From NCBI GenBank assembly GCA_029834535.1, contig JAQMWT010000071.1:1-64000 (forward strand): a DNA stretch of 64,000 bases, written 5' to 3'. Made by a program: the position numbers and the translations under genes. Below, one piece after another: positions 40,419-51,018 of the stretch. Under the pieces are notes generated by a model that did no database searches, was not told where the DNA came from, and worked only from the letters and a program-made list of their open reading frames with translations. Numbering within the stretch: position 1 is the stretch's first letter; every line of letters begins with the position of its first letter. The DNA comes from Chrysophaeum taylorii (lineage: Eukaryota > Sar > Pelagophyceae > Pelagomonadales > Pelagomonadaceae).

Positions 40419-42620
40419 ATGCCGGCAGCCGCGGCCGGGGCCAAGCGCGCGAGCGTCCACTACCACTTCTTCACCGACACGACACGTTCCGCGCCGCGAA
40501 CACATCCCGATCCTCGGTCTCCGCCTCGAGCTCCTCCCGCGGTCGCGCCGCCGCGAGGCCGTCGAGCTTCTGGCCGAGGTGAGAGCGCCGTCGATTCATC
40601 GTACTACCGTCACTCGCACGCAGGCGTTCTGGGGCAACCGGCGACACTTCCGCATGGTTTTGAGGCGACTCAAGCCCTTCGAGGAGTGCCAGGTCCGTCG
40701 GGCAGTTGTTGTTGTTGCCTTCGTGCTCGCGCGCGCGCGAAGGCGGCTCGGCAGTGCCGATTCTTCTTGTGTGCCGAGGGCCCCGTGGTCCACTGTCGCG
40801 CGCGCCGTTGCTGGTCGTGCCTCCTGTCGCGCTCTTCGCCGCGCGCTGCGTGGTAGTCCTTTGTTGTTGGCGTCGTGGTTGTCGTCCAACGTTTTGCCGC
40901 GGAATGTCTTAATGAGATCTGTGGCCCCGTCTGTCGATCGGTGTCGCGCGCCCGCTCCGCGCGTGCCGTGTCATAGTCATATTGCTCTCTGTGTCGCCGC
41001 AGCCGCACGTCTCCCTTCTGCTGTTTTCACCTCGAGCCACAACCACTCGTACCTCGGGCGATCGCGCTCGTCGACGACACCCTCGGGCTGATTGCGATCG
41101 CCGTGGTCGAGGCCATGCACTCAACCCAGCCCCACGGCGACTACAAGATCCTGGACGTCCACGCATTCGTCGTGCGCGCGGACTTGAGGAAGCGGCCTCA
41201 AGCTCGGCGAGAATAATTTCGGCGTCGAATTCTCGTTTTTTTTTCAAATTATACGTCCAACTATCACCTGTCTACACGCTTACTTCGACCAACACGCTAC
41301 CGCTACACAGGCACGCGTTTCATCGCCGCGCTGCTTGAGCTCGCGGCGTTCCATTCGTTTCACAGCATGATCTTCACCGCGACGCTCGGCGAGCGAGGCA
41401 GCGTGCCGTTTTGGATCGCCAACAAAGCCGCGCACTTTAGCGACAAAAAGTTTGTCTCGATCGTCCTCCAGAACTCGTACACCTTCGCCGCCGGGTCTCG
41501 ATATGCCGCGTCCTCGAACCGCCTCCGCTTCTGTTCGCCCACGGACCTTCGCCTTTGTAGGAACCAATCGCCGATCTTCGCCGCCGACGACTCGACGCCG
41601 CCGATGGGCTACTCTGTCAGAAACACGCTGCGAGCCAAAAACTTGACCGAGCTCTGCGCGTGCCTCCTCCGCATCTTCCGCGCCTCGACAATTCCGGAGA
41701 TTTGTGCGTATCCAGTACCGCCCAACTCACTCATTCATTACCAGGCGCTTTGCGCGACAAGTTTCCGATCCACTATTTCAAGGCCGAGACGCGCATCGAG
41801 GACGTGATGAATTCGGTCGTCGAGGCCCGCGTCGACTCGCGAGGACGCACGCGCGCCGCCGCCGCCAAGCAACGTGCCAGCGAAGGCGTCAGCCAAACCG
41901 ACCCGTGGCGACCCGTCTCGCGCGAACCCGGTCCGAACGCCGAAGTCCGACCCGAACGCCCCCACGGCGTCTTCGTCTACGTCGTCGACGGCCGACGCGC
42001 GCGCCTGCTCACCGAGGTATGCTCACACTCGTCGCCGTGTAAAACTTTCTCTCCGCAGCTTCAAATGCGTGAGAACTCGTCGATCTTCTGCGACTTTTTG
42101 TTTGACCAAGTTTCTCTTGTGCATAGTCGCGCGGCTCCAAGAGATGGGCTTTGTCGTCGAGAAAACCATCACCGGCGACGTGTGCTACGTCGGACCCGAT
42201 GGCATCGCCTATCCGTCTGTTGTCGAAGCCGCCGCCGCCGTGGGCGCACCGCAAACCGTCGCCGGACTCTTCATCGTGCTCGCCCACTACACTTTGGTGC
42301 CGCGCGCGAACGAGCTCGAGCTGTTACCACTTGCTCGCGAACAACAGCAGATCCGGTCGACCATCACGAGCGCGATCGTTCGTGCCTCCGCCGGCCAGAC
42401 CAACACGACGAGTCTTTCCTGTCTCACCGATTCCCAGCGTCGACCTTGTCGTTTCGAGATTCTGCACACCGTCCCAACGTAGGCATCATCTGCGGTAAGC
42501 CGCCCGAGGGCGGGAAAGGCGAGTTCTTCGCGTGCTCGGCATACCTCATCGATACTTATTCCAACGACGGCCGCCGCGGATTGTGCTCGAACGGCGCCCA
42601 CATCTTCCTGCCTTGACTAC
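40419..42620 (+). CDS. intron-rich host gene segment, function unknown
   Basis: Coding blocks joined by very short GT-AG introns. One block ends IPILGLRLELLPRSRRREAV-ELLAE at 40578; a 45-nt intron (40579-40623) leads in phase to AFWGNRRHFRMVLRRLKPFE. Further on, SYRNTLRAKNL-like text ends IFRASTIPEI at 41703; a 41-nt intron (41704-41744) leads in phase to CALRDKFPIHYFKAETRIED, ending LLTE at 42016; a 42-nt intron (42017-42058) follows. A later block reads LQEMGFVVEKTITGDVCYVG PDG (about 42130-42200). Other good blocks are ALVDDTLGLIAIAVVEAM (about 41065-41120) and WIANKAAHFSDKKFVSIVL (about 41413-41470). The N-terminus at 40419 is a guess, and not all joins could be phased. No family recognised. 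It may be continuous with the SANT gene that follows. Confidence 0.45.
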
Positions 42621-42623
42621 TAC

Positions 42624-45600
42624 ATGCGGTTCAATTTGATTCCGGGGGTGCGACCGGTCGGCGCCATGTTCTGCTCGGTACTTTGCCAAGTCCGCGGCGT
42701 TGCTTTGAAGCTTCGGATCGTCCACCACCCCGACGACCCCGACATTTTGTTCGTGCCCCAGATCGAGTTTCCCGGCGCGCTCCCAGCGGCGATGCTTCTT
42801 TCGACCCAAATCACGCGTCCGATGCGTCTCGCCGACCGCCGAGACCTCCGAAGTCGTCTGCAATCGCTCGGTGTGTCGTGCGACGGTATCGACGCGCTCG
42901 AGACGCCGTGGTCCGACTATGAGTCGAAACGCCACGCTTCACATCTCCTCGACGCCGCGAGCTTGACGTGGTCCGCGGTTTCGAACGAACACGCCGACCG
43001 CATCCCCGCCGGTCTCCCGCCGCTCCCGCCACCCTCGCTCTTGCCGCCGCCGCCCGCTTTCGAAGAGCATCTCGAAATGTTCGACAACGACGAACCCACG
43101 CCGCTGCCCCAAGAGGCCGACGTTCCTCCCGTTGATGGTACTGTCGTCGTCGCCGCCATGTCGGATGATGAGAAGGAGACTGTCACCGAGCAGCAGCAAC
43201 ATACTCGTGACGTCGCCGCGCAGAACCGCCAGGAGTCGAACGCCGGTGAACCAGTTGCGCTGGACACTCACTCCGAGTGCATCGGACGAGAGATGGACCA
43301 GTTCCTTCCAGATGTTGCAAACACTCGTCAACAACCTTCGCGACACGGGCCGGCCACGTTGGACCAAGATGTAGGAAATGCCGCCGCAGAGTCGCTCGAC
43401 GAGCTACGTACTTCCGACCAGCGCGCAGCGTACCCCGCATTGGCTGAGCGACATCACGGCATCGAGTCCGTCGACGACGTCCACGCAGCTCGCGCTCGCG
43501 AAGATCGACGAATCGCAAACGAGCCACCGATGGGCTACGAACATCCTCGCGCGGGGATAGCTGATGTCGAAGACTTTTCTGACGACGTGAATTTTAAGCA
43601 CGATGAAGACGACGATGAGGAAGACGACGACGACGAAGGCAAAGACTCTGACGTCGAGAGAGACGAGGACGGCCAAAAGGTGACGACGATCGCGACGACG
43701 AAGAGTATGTCGACGAGATGGGAGAGGAGAAGGAATATGGTGTGAGGAGAAACGTCCTGGTGCATCGTATTTGTGCAACTCCTGCTCCTCGTCGCGCCTG
43801 GACACCCGACGAGCACGAGCGGTTTGTCGCTGCCGTCAAGAAATACGACGCAAAGAACTGGAAATTGGTCGCGCGCGAAGTCGGCAATCGGACCTTTCTG
43901 CAATGCAAAAACCACTACTACCGCACCTACGAGGCCGAATACGTCGCGCAGCGCGAGGCAGACCTCGAGGCACGACGAGAGGCTTTGCAGAAGGAGATCG
44001 CGAAGTGCGACGCGTGGAATCACGTATACGATCTCGAAGGAGGGACGTGGGAACTTCCGTCCACTGTCGATCCCGACGTGCCGATTCACCAACTCAGTCT
44101 CGAGGACCACGAGGCCTCGCTCGATGCCTATTTTGCCTTCGACGCGGAAGAGCTGACGCGCGACCAGTCGGAGGAGGAGACGATGGTGGACTACGTACGA
44201 GATCGTATCATTGGACGTCGGCGAGAGTTCGACATGTACGAGACTTACTTTGGAGCCCAGCAAGGTTTCGAGGACGCCGTCGTCGAAGCAGTGCTCGCGA
44301 TGCACCGCCTCCGCCGCCCCGACGGCTCGTACGCGCGTCTGCCCGCCGAAGCTTTTGATTTCGACGACGACTTCGAACCAACGCGTGGTGGTCAAGAGGA
44401 GGAGGACCACTCGTCGACACCCTCTCCGGAGCCCGTCGACAAGGTCATCCGCATCAACCAAACTACTGGCGAGGTCCTCACGTCCACCGAAATCCGCGAA
44501 CGTATTGCCGTGCGCGAACAACACGAGCGCGAGTTATCATCATCATCATCGAAGGTCACCGACGAGCAGCAATCGTTCCCCGAGACTCTCGAAGACCTCG
44601 TACCGAACCAGCTCGTCGTCTGGCGCCGGCGGATCGACACCGAACACCTCCGGAAGAAGCCAAAGAGAAGGATTCATTCCCCAGGAAATCGCGTCAAGGT
44701 CTGGCCAAAGAGTCCACCTCCATTCTTGCACTCGAGGTTTTCTTTCGTGAAACCACCAACAGGCAGCGTGGGCTCGCGCTCAGACGCTCACGCTTGCGGC
44801 GGCGCGGCAGCAGCTCGAACAGTGGAGCATCGAGCCCGAAGTGGCGCGCGTCCTCGAGCTCACGGCACCCGGTGAGTCTTGGTTGCTCTCAGTATTCGTG
44901 GTGTTCAACTCGCAGATGAATGATCTCGTGTATCACAGGCGCAACCGCAACGCTCGAGGATGTCGGACACCATGGCCGCGTCGCTAGTCTCTCACTCGAC
45001 TTACTGATTCGTGTCGCGCTGCGCAGATGTTGCCTCACGTCGCGCGCGTCACTTATCTTGTCAACAACTCGCACAGCGTCTTACATCAGTAGTTTCCAAG
45101 ATTTTTACCCCAATTCGACCGTCTTCCAACCACGCAGGTGCTGTGGCTCGACGACTCCACGACTTCTACTCCATAAGGAGCCTCAAGCCCCGGATGTGCC
45201 ACAACGGCATCGCGTGGGACCGCAAGGTCCAGAAGAAGTGGACCATACCGGGACTGTTTCGCGAAAGGCGCGTGGTGGAGCGCGGGCGATCGTCGAGGTG
45301 TTGATCTACGTCGAGAAGATTGTCCTTGACAACAACAACCCGCGTCTTGAAATGAATCTCGAGATGATGATTCTTTTTCGCGTTGGTGGTCGTTGTTGTT
45401 GCCAGATTCTGTGTCGCTCTATTGCTTCTTTGGCCCAAACATTTTCGACATCCAAACCTTTTCGACATCCACGTAGCTTCGGTCGCACGGTTTCATCCCG
45501 AACGATCCGAGGAGCGTGCTCGAGGCCCTGCAGATCCTCGTCGCGATCCTCGAGGTTTGCAAAACGAGAGGTGGCGTTAAAGGTGGTGTACCCATTCGCC

Positions 45601-46694
45601 TCACGGATCGGTTCGACGACCGCACGCCCAAGGAGCTTGGGCTACACCGCAGCAACATGGCAACCTTCAAATATGGCCGGCCTACGGCTTCGGAATCAAT
45701 TCCCGCGTCAACGACATTCTCAAGGTGTTTGTTCCGATTTTATCAAATAGACTTGGCCCGCGCCGGCGTCGCGTCTTCCATCGCAACGATCAATATTTGA
45801 CACAGATCCTCTCGTTATCAGATCATCTTCGCTTGCCGCTTGCTCGGGGTGCTGATCCCGTGCGTTGTAGTGTCTTTCGAAATCTGTGTCGTCGTCGCAT
45901 GAAATTTCCCACGCGCACATTTGCATAGATATATCTCAACGCCGCGAGCCCGTTCGAAAATACCGCCATCGAGGTCGACCGCGCGCGACTGACTCTTGTG
46001 ATTCACATTCTTTCGGAGTCAGTCTTCATCGACAATCAACATGCGATTGATTCCTTATTTTTCCGCAGGCAAAATCGTCGCTATGAACTTTATATCTCGA
46101 GTTCAAACAACGTCGTGCGCACGTTATTCTTCCTTCCTCGAGGAGCGGTAGAAACATCCATCGACGTTGTCCTGTTTAAATATCATCATCAACTCGCGGC
46201 CTCATTCTCCCACCATCGCGCAGGAAGCACAAGAAACCGCTCTTGGAGAAGAACGGCGCGGGCGAACTCTCCGACGCGACGGGAGGAAGAGGAGCGGCAT
46301 CAATTGGCGCGCCAAGCTCTCCAAAAAGAAGAAATCTAAAGCCAAAACCGCCGCGAAGAAGCCCACCGTCACCTCGAAGAAGCCCTCGTGCGTATGCGTC
46401 TCGCGATGATAAAACAAAACGTCACATCTGTTGCAGGGCATAAAAACGAGCGCTCGAAGGCGCGACCCCGAGAGGTGTCGCAACAACGCCGGCCGCGACA
46501 TCGACCGCCGCGATTGGTCCTGTTGCTTCTGGTGCTGCTGGTGGTTCTTCTTCTTCTTCGGGACGCACGAGCAAGATTTCGAAGGAAGCGAAGGACGAGC
46601 TCTGGGCGTGGTTTGCGAGCACCATCCACGCGTGGCCATCGCCGCCTACAGAAAGAAGAAGAAAGAAGATGCGGTCGAGGTCGCAGAAATGTTA
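42624..46694 (+). CDS. SANT/Myb-domain nuclear protein, multi-exon
   Basis: A long acidic, Pro-rich frame (42624-43690) leads to a SANT/Myb domain at about 43793-43945 (RRAWTPDEHERFVAAVKKYD, NWKLVAREVGNRTFLQCKNHYY), with the expected Trp, hydrophobic spacing and recognition helix. A charged helical region follows (YVAQREADLEARREALQKE). SANT/Myb domains bind DNA or histone tails in transcription and chromatin complexes. The frame shifts by one near 43690 in an Asp/Glu-rich repeat, either a sequence indel or a tiny intron. Downstream, an exon ending ELTAPG (44763-44870) joins in phase across a 67-nt intron (44871-44937) to ATATLEDVGHHGR. Later exon-like blocks are WPAYGFGINSRVNDILK (about 45675-45725), NAASPFENTAIEVDRARLTL (about 45935-46000) and the Ser-rich end EAKDELWAWFASTIHAW with stop near 46694. 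Exon structure is incomplete. Confidence 0.6.
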
Positions 46695-46855
46695 AAAGTT
46701 TTTTTTTTCGGGATGGTGATGCTTACCACCCACCCCCGAGTTTTTCGAAGAAGAGGTGTCCTACCTACCTACCTACCTACTACGAAGTTGAGGTTCCCCG
46801 CAAAGGAAGGGAAGGGAAGGGAAGGGAAGTGTGATCTGGTCCTCCTGCGTACGTC

Positions 46856-49114
46856 ATGTTGTTTTTGTTGTGCGGCGTGACGTCGGGGTTTTTGGCGGCG
46901 CCGCCGCCGCCGGCGGCGGCGCGGCTTCCGCTCCGGTCGGTGGCCGAGCCCGTCCTGACGTCGACCGAAACAACGAAAAGTACAGAGGTGATGCGGCCGC
47001 GGCTGATTTCGGATGTTGCGGCGATAGAGAGCGTGTTGGAGCGCGATTTTAATGGAAGAAAGGTCGCTGGCGTTTCGGATGCGGATCTGGAGGAGGGGTA
47101 CTACATGATGCAGCTGTGCCGGCAGTTCGAGAACGCGTGCGCACAAGCGTATATGCAGGGATCGATTCGCGGGTTTATGCATTTGGATAACGGCCAGGAG
47201 ACGATTCCGGCGTTGATCCACGACTCTATTCGCCAAGACGACCTGAAGTACTCTTATTACCGCGAGCACACGCACGCGCTCGCGTCCGGCGTTCCGGCAG
47301 GGAAGATTATGGCTGAGTTGTTCGCGAAGGTCGACGGGACTTGCAAGGGAACGGGGGGTTCGATGCACGTCTTCGACAAAGAGTTCAACTTCCAAGGCGG
47401 CTGGGCTCTGGTTGCCGAACAACTTCCGTACGCCGCCGGGGCTGCGAGGTCGATCCTCCTCGATTCTTTTCTCGGCCAGGAGAGCGACAGGATTGCGGTC
47501 GTTTTCGTGGGCGAAGGCGGCGCACAAAACGGAAGGATGGCCGAGACGTTGAACGCGGCCGCGAAAGAGAATCTTCCGCTCCTTTTCATCGTTATAGACA
47601 ACGGGCGCGCCATCAACACGTTTACCCCCGACGTTGCGCAGAATTCGGAGGTCTGGGAACAGGGGAGGCATTACGGCGTTCCGGGCGTTAAAGTTGACGG
47701 CCAGGACCTGAAGGAAGTTCTTTCGGTCGGAAGGAGCGTCGTGGATTACGTACGAACCACCGGCCCCGCGATTCTGCAGGTCCATACGTTTCGGTTTCAG
47801 GGTCATTCGCCCGCCGATCCCGAGCACGAGCGGGGGAGAAAAGAGGAAAAAAGGTGGGCTCGAGCAGAGTGCGATCCGATTTCGATTTTCGAATCCAAAT
47901 ACGACGACGAGCAACTCGCGGAAATAAAAGAAAAAGCGAAATCAAAAGTAAAAGAAGCCGTCGCTTTTGCAAAAGCATCGACCCCGCCGCCCCGCGACCT
48001 CGCGAAACAACTGGAGTACCCGGACCCCCCCGACACGGACTACAATTTGAAGAAAACAGAAGAAAATAATTTTGAATTGACGAAAAAAATCGTCGTTTCG
48101 CCAGAGGCTTTGGAAGCGTGCGAAGCGAGAATCGCGGATCTTCGGAGCAGGGAGTTGACGGTTGGGGACGCCCTGAACCTCGCGATTCTGGAGGAGATGC
48201 TCCGCGACCCCAAAACCACCATCCACGCCGAAGATCTCCAAGCGGGGAGCAGCTACGATATCCCGAAACTAACGCAACAAACGTTTGGACGATTGAGAGC
48301 GGCGGACGAGATCATCGACGAAGGACATTTTATCGGCAAAGCGCTCGGCGAAGGGATGAACGGCTACCGGCCAATCGTGGAATTGATGAACGCGAATTTC
48401 GGAATTTACGGAATGGCCGAAATATCTTCTTGCGGCAATACTTACGCCACGACGGGCGGCGAGTTTAAAATGCCGGTCACGATTCTGGGGGCGGGCGGCA
48501 CCGCGCCAAACCAAGCCCTCGGAGCCGAACACTCCCAACCCTTTCACGCGTACGTCATGGGCATTCCGGGGTTGAAAATCTGCACGGCCTCCTCCGCCGA
48601 CAAAGCGTACGGCTTGGCCAAGTCGATGATTCGCGACGACGGACCGTGTATCCTCTTCACGCCCGTCAAGTTGATGAAGGACCAAAAAACTCGCGTTGAC
48701 TTGGATAAATGCATGCCCTTAAATAAAGCGCAGTTCGTCCATTCCTCTCCTAAACCGAAAGTGACGATTTTAACTTACCTCCACGGAGTCCGCGAAGCCG
48801 CGACCGCGCTCCCCGAATTGGGCGAAGTCGACATCATCGAGCTCACGACCCTAAAACCCCTCGACATGGACACGATCGCCTCTTCTTTGGAAAAGTCACA
48901 CAAACTCATTATCCTCGACGAGTCCACTCAATCCGGCGGCGTCGGCGCCACCGTCTCCGCCCGCGTCTCCGAAGACCTCTACGATCTCCTCGATGCCCCC
49001 GTCCTCCGCCTCTGCATGGACGACGCCCCCGTCCCCTACGCCGCCTCCATGGAGCAGGCCGTCGTCAAGCGGGCCCAGGACCTCATCCTCGCCGTCTCCA
49101 AACTCTCATCCTAA
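46856..49114 (+). CDS. plastid-targeted pyruvate dehydrogenase E1, alpha-beta fusion
   Basis: Single 752-residue intron-free frame. Pyruvate dehydrogenase E1 decarboxylates pyruvate with thiamine diphosphate and passes the acetyl group to E2 lipoate, feeding plastid fatty-acid synthesis. Residues 1-20 are a signal peptide ending GVTSG|FLAAP, the Phe-plus-transit pattern of secondary red plastids. Residues 45-400 are E1 alpha: YYREHTHALASGVP, GTGGSMHVF, the diphosphate-binding VGEGGAQNGR...IDNG motif and FRFQGHSPADPEHERGR. Residues 425-752 are E1 beta: LTVGDALNLAILEEM, GEGMNGYRPIVELM, GAEHSQPFHAY, VTILTY and DDAPVPYAASME. A linker of about 30 residues joins them. Normally the subunits are separate genes forming an alpha2-beta2 tetramer. 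No stop or splice site is visible in the linker. The metal-site motif reads GEG/DNG instead of the commoner GDG/NN, a mild departure. Branched-chain dehydrogenase E1 is less likely given plastid-type motifs. Confidence 0.9.
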   Translation: MLFLLCGVTSGFLAAPPPPAAARLPLRSVAEPVLTSTETTKSTEVMRPRLISDVAAIESVLERDFNGRKVAGVSDADLEEGYYMMQLCRQFENACAQAYMQGSIRGFMHLDNGQETIPALIHDSIRQDDLKYSYYREHTHALASGVPAGKIMAELFAKVDGTCKGTGGSMHVFDKEFNFQGGWALVAEQLPYAAGAARSILLDSFLGQESDRIAVVFVGEGGAQNGRMAETLNAAAKENLPLLFIVIDNGRAINTFTPDVAQNSEVWEQGRHYGVPGVKVDGQDLKEVLSVGRSVVDYVRTTGPAILQVHTFRFQGHSPADPEHERGRKEEKRWARAECDPISIFESKYDDEQLAEIKEKAKSKVKEAVAFAKASTPPPRDLAKQLEYPDPPDTDYNLKKTEENNFELTKKIVVSPEALEACEARIADLRSRELTVGDALNLAILEEMLRDPKTTIHAEDLQAGSSYDIPKLTQQTFGRLRAADEIIDEGHFIGKALGEGMNGYRPIVELMNANFGIYGMAEISSCGNTYATTGGEFKMPVTILGAGGTAPNQALGAEHSQPFHAYVMGIPGLKICTASSADKAYGLAKSMIRDDGPCILFTPVKLMKDQKTRVDLDKCMPLNKAQFVHSSPKPKVTILTYLHGVREAATALPELGEVDIIELTTLKPLDMDTIASSLEKSHKLIILDESTQSGGVGATVSARVSEDLYDLLDAPVLRLCMDDAPVPYAASMEQAVVKRAQDLILAVSKLSS

Positions 49115-49731
49115 AAAAAAAACACAAAAAAATCTTTCCTCTGCTGTATTATTATTATCCTGCTGCGGGAAGTCACGTTCGTCATAAAAATTCGTCTTTT
49201 GGCTTGGCGGCGCCGCCCCATTGTCTTCTTCTCTCTTAAAAACCCCCCTTTTTTCGTCGCCGCTCGATCATAGAGCGGCGCGCGCCGATTTCTTCGTTTT
49301 CAACCGCAGCCCGTTTTTACTTTTAGCCGCCTCCTTTGACTGGACCTCGCTTGTCGCGTCGAGTGAGCTCGATCTCCGATGGATTGCTGAACCTTCGCGG
49401 TCGTGCTGCTTCGCCTATATACCTGGCGCTCCTTCCGTCGAGTCGCTCGCTCCTCCCGACGTGCGTGACCTCGCACGTCCGCGCGGCATCGAGAGTCTCT
49501 GGTTCTCGTACGCGCGCCCTTCTTGCGCCGCCGCCGCTGCCATGGCTGTCTCGAGATGCAAACGATCTAGCGATGACGACAACTTTGAGCACACGAACTA
49601 ATAATTTCCCGAAGGGACTGTCGGCTCGTCTCGCTTGCACCACACGATGTCAGAAAACACTGCTGAGATTGTCTTTCGATCGAATAGTATCCCGTGCGAA
49701 CTCTCGACAGCACCGCTTTTGACATTCCACC
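49115..49731. other. no firm gene; short ORF of unclear status
   Basis: 49221-49601 (+) reads FDWTSLVASSELDLRWIAEP and SLAPPDVRDLARPRGIESLW. The antisense frame is open too. It may be an exon cut off by the LTR that starts at 49732. Confidence 0.3.
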
Positions 49732-49876
49732 TAGAGAACAGTAATCACAACTGTGTTACCCTCCCTTCCTTCAGCAGGGCGTGAGAACGGTGGTCGTCTG
49801 TCCTCTAATCTGTCTCTTAATAATCGAGGACAGCCGGTGTGTCATCGGTTTTCCTAACTACTAATCGACAGATGTT

Positions 49877-49907
<31 letters not shown>

Positions 49908-50579
49908 TTGTTTGTCCCTCGATTTAGGGTAAGGATCAGGTAGGCGCGAGAGTAAGGATCAGGTAGGCGCGAGAGCCAGACAGTGATCCTCCAAGCCGTC
50001 TACGGCGACCTCGCAGACTATTTCCACGACCCGCGGCGGCTCTTTTAGCCAGCGCGCCATTCTCACGCCCCGTCGAAACGATGTTGTCGATGCTGACAAC
50101 GCGCGCATGACCGCGGCCTTTTTTTCCCGGAGACGAGGCGTCGGAGTTCTTTTCGGCCGACTAGGTTGGGTCGGAAGCCGACGCCTCGCTCTTTACAGTC
50201 GAGTTTTGAACTCCCTGACAACCAACGGCATGCTGACTTTGATCGCGAGCTTAAAGTCTTCGCAACCTCGACCCGTCGCACGGCCACTGCAACGGTACCA
50301 GATACATGATCGATCGTGTCGTTTTCACTGAGGCTCCTCCAGCCTGTATCCCTTAAGGCCCGCCGACGCCAAACGATCACCAAGAGCCAGGGCCAGACGC
50401 CCCGCGAGGTCGGCATCCTCTTGGCGAAGCCCGTCTTCTGCCACGTCCAGCTCTACGTGGCTCTCTGTCGATCGGCAACCCCGAGGATATCCTCTTCTGA
50501 GTCGACGACTCCACCCTACCCCACACGTGCTGCGCAATACTGATAAGCCCCCTCCCAGCGTCTACACGCGCACTATAGG

Positions 50580-50920
50580 TAAACTTACTGGGACCAGGTG
50601 AACTTACTGGGGTTTGAGATTGGGACTAGGTGAACTTAGTGACCAGGTGAACTTACTGAGACCAAGTGAACTTACAGGGGTGTTAAGAGTGAACGCAAAG
50701 GCGAGCGGCGTGTACGGATCAAAGCAGCTTAGATTGGCGGAGGTGAGAGCGACGAGCTCGAAGGAGAGTGGGGTGAGTGGATGTGAGCACGAGTGGGCTT
50801 ACACCGAACTTACTGGGGTTAGAGATTGGGACTAGGTGAACTTACTGGGGCCAGGTGAACTTACTGGGGTAAGAGATTGGGACCAGGTGAACTTACTGGC
50901 GAACTTACTGGCCTGCACTT
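50580..50920 (+). repeat. minisatellite, gaacttactgg core
   Basis: About ten degenerate units of ggaccaggtgaacttactgg with agattgggacta spacers, on both sides of a LINE-B tail. Minisatellites near Helitron 3' ends are known; the link here is inferred. Confidence 0.85.
50688..50805 (-). repeat. LINE-B 3' tail, solo copy, within the minisatellite
   Basis: gtgttaagagtgaacgcaaa ... gatcaaagcagcttagattg ... gagtgggcttacaccg. Minisatellite units resume on both sides, so the tail inserted into the array. Confidence 0.78.
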
Positions 50921-51018
50921 GTTTTTCTCTTAAATCAAAGGTGGCAAAGTTAAGTGAACTAACCCTAGAAAAGGGGGTACTAACCCTAGTTCAGATTTTC
51001 TATCTCTACCACCTCCCA

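Larger units (their letters stand above)
49842..50921 (+). mobile_element. Helitron fragment (Pif1-like helicase 3' end) inside the LTR
   Basis: Between about 50190 and 50545 the plus strand encodes, in changing frames, the last motifs of the Helitron RepHel helicase: FLNSLTTNGM-type text, LRNLDPSHGHCNGTRYMIDR and RRQTITKSQGQTPREVG followed by KPVFCHVQLYVALCR. Family versions read TINKSQGQT...VFSHGQLYVALSR. The insert starts with TC, as Helitrons do; its right end (cacttg) is not the canonical CTRR, so the right boundary is unsure. The insert also holds a TGTC microsatellite (49872-49910), a doubled aaggatcaggtaggcgcgag (49932-49977) and the minisatellite at its 3' side. It is a truncated, frameshifted relic without the Rep domain. 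Confidence 0.7.
49732..51018 (-). mobile_element. solo Ty1/copia LTR, split by a 1.1-kb insertion
   Basis: 49732-49841 and about 50922-51018 together match the two halves of the copia LTR at 60196-60408 (tagagaacag...cagccggtgtg, then aatcaaaggtggcaaagtta...tctctacc). Between them lie 49842-50921 of foreign sequence. No copia coding sequence adjoins, so it is a solo LTR left by recombination. Confidence 0.75.

Noticed and set aside
46856-49114. two adjacent genes for E1 alpha and E1 beta instead of a fusion
   Set aside because: The frame is continuous through the linker with no stop, no second leader and no splice-site pair; the beta half has no targeting peptide of its own.
50580-50920. gaacttactgg repeats as a CRISPR array
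   Set aside because: Units are degenerate and spacing irregular, the spacers are themselves repeated, and the genome is eukaryotic.
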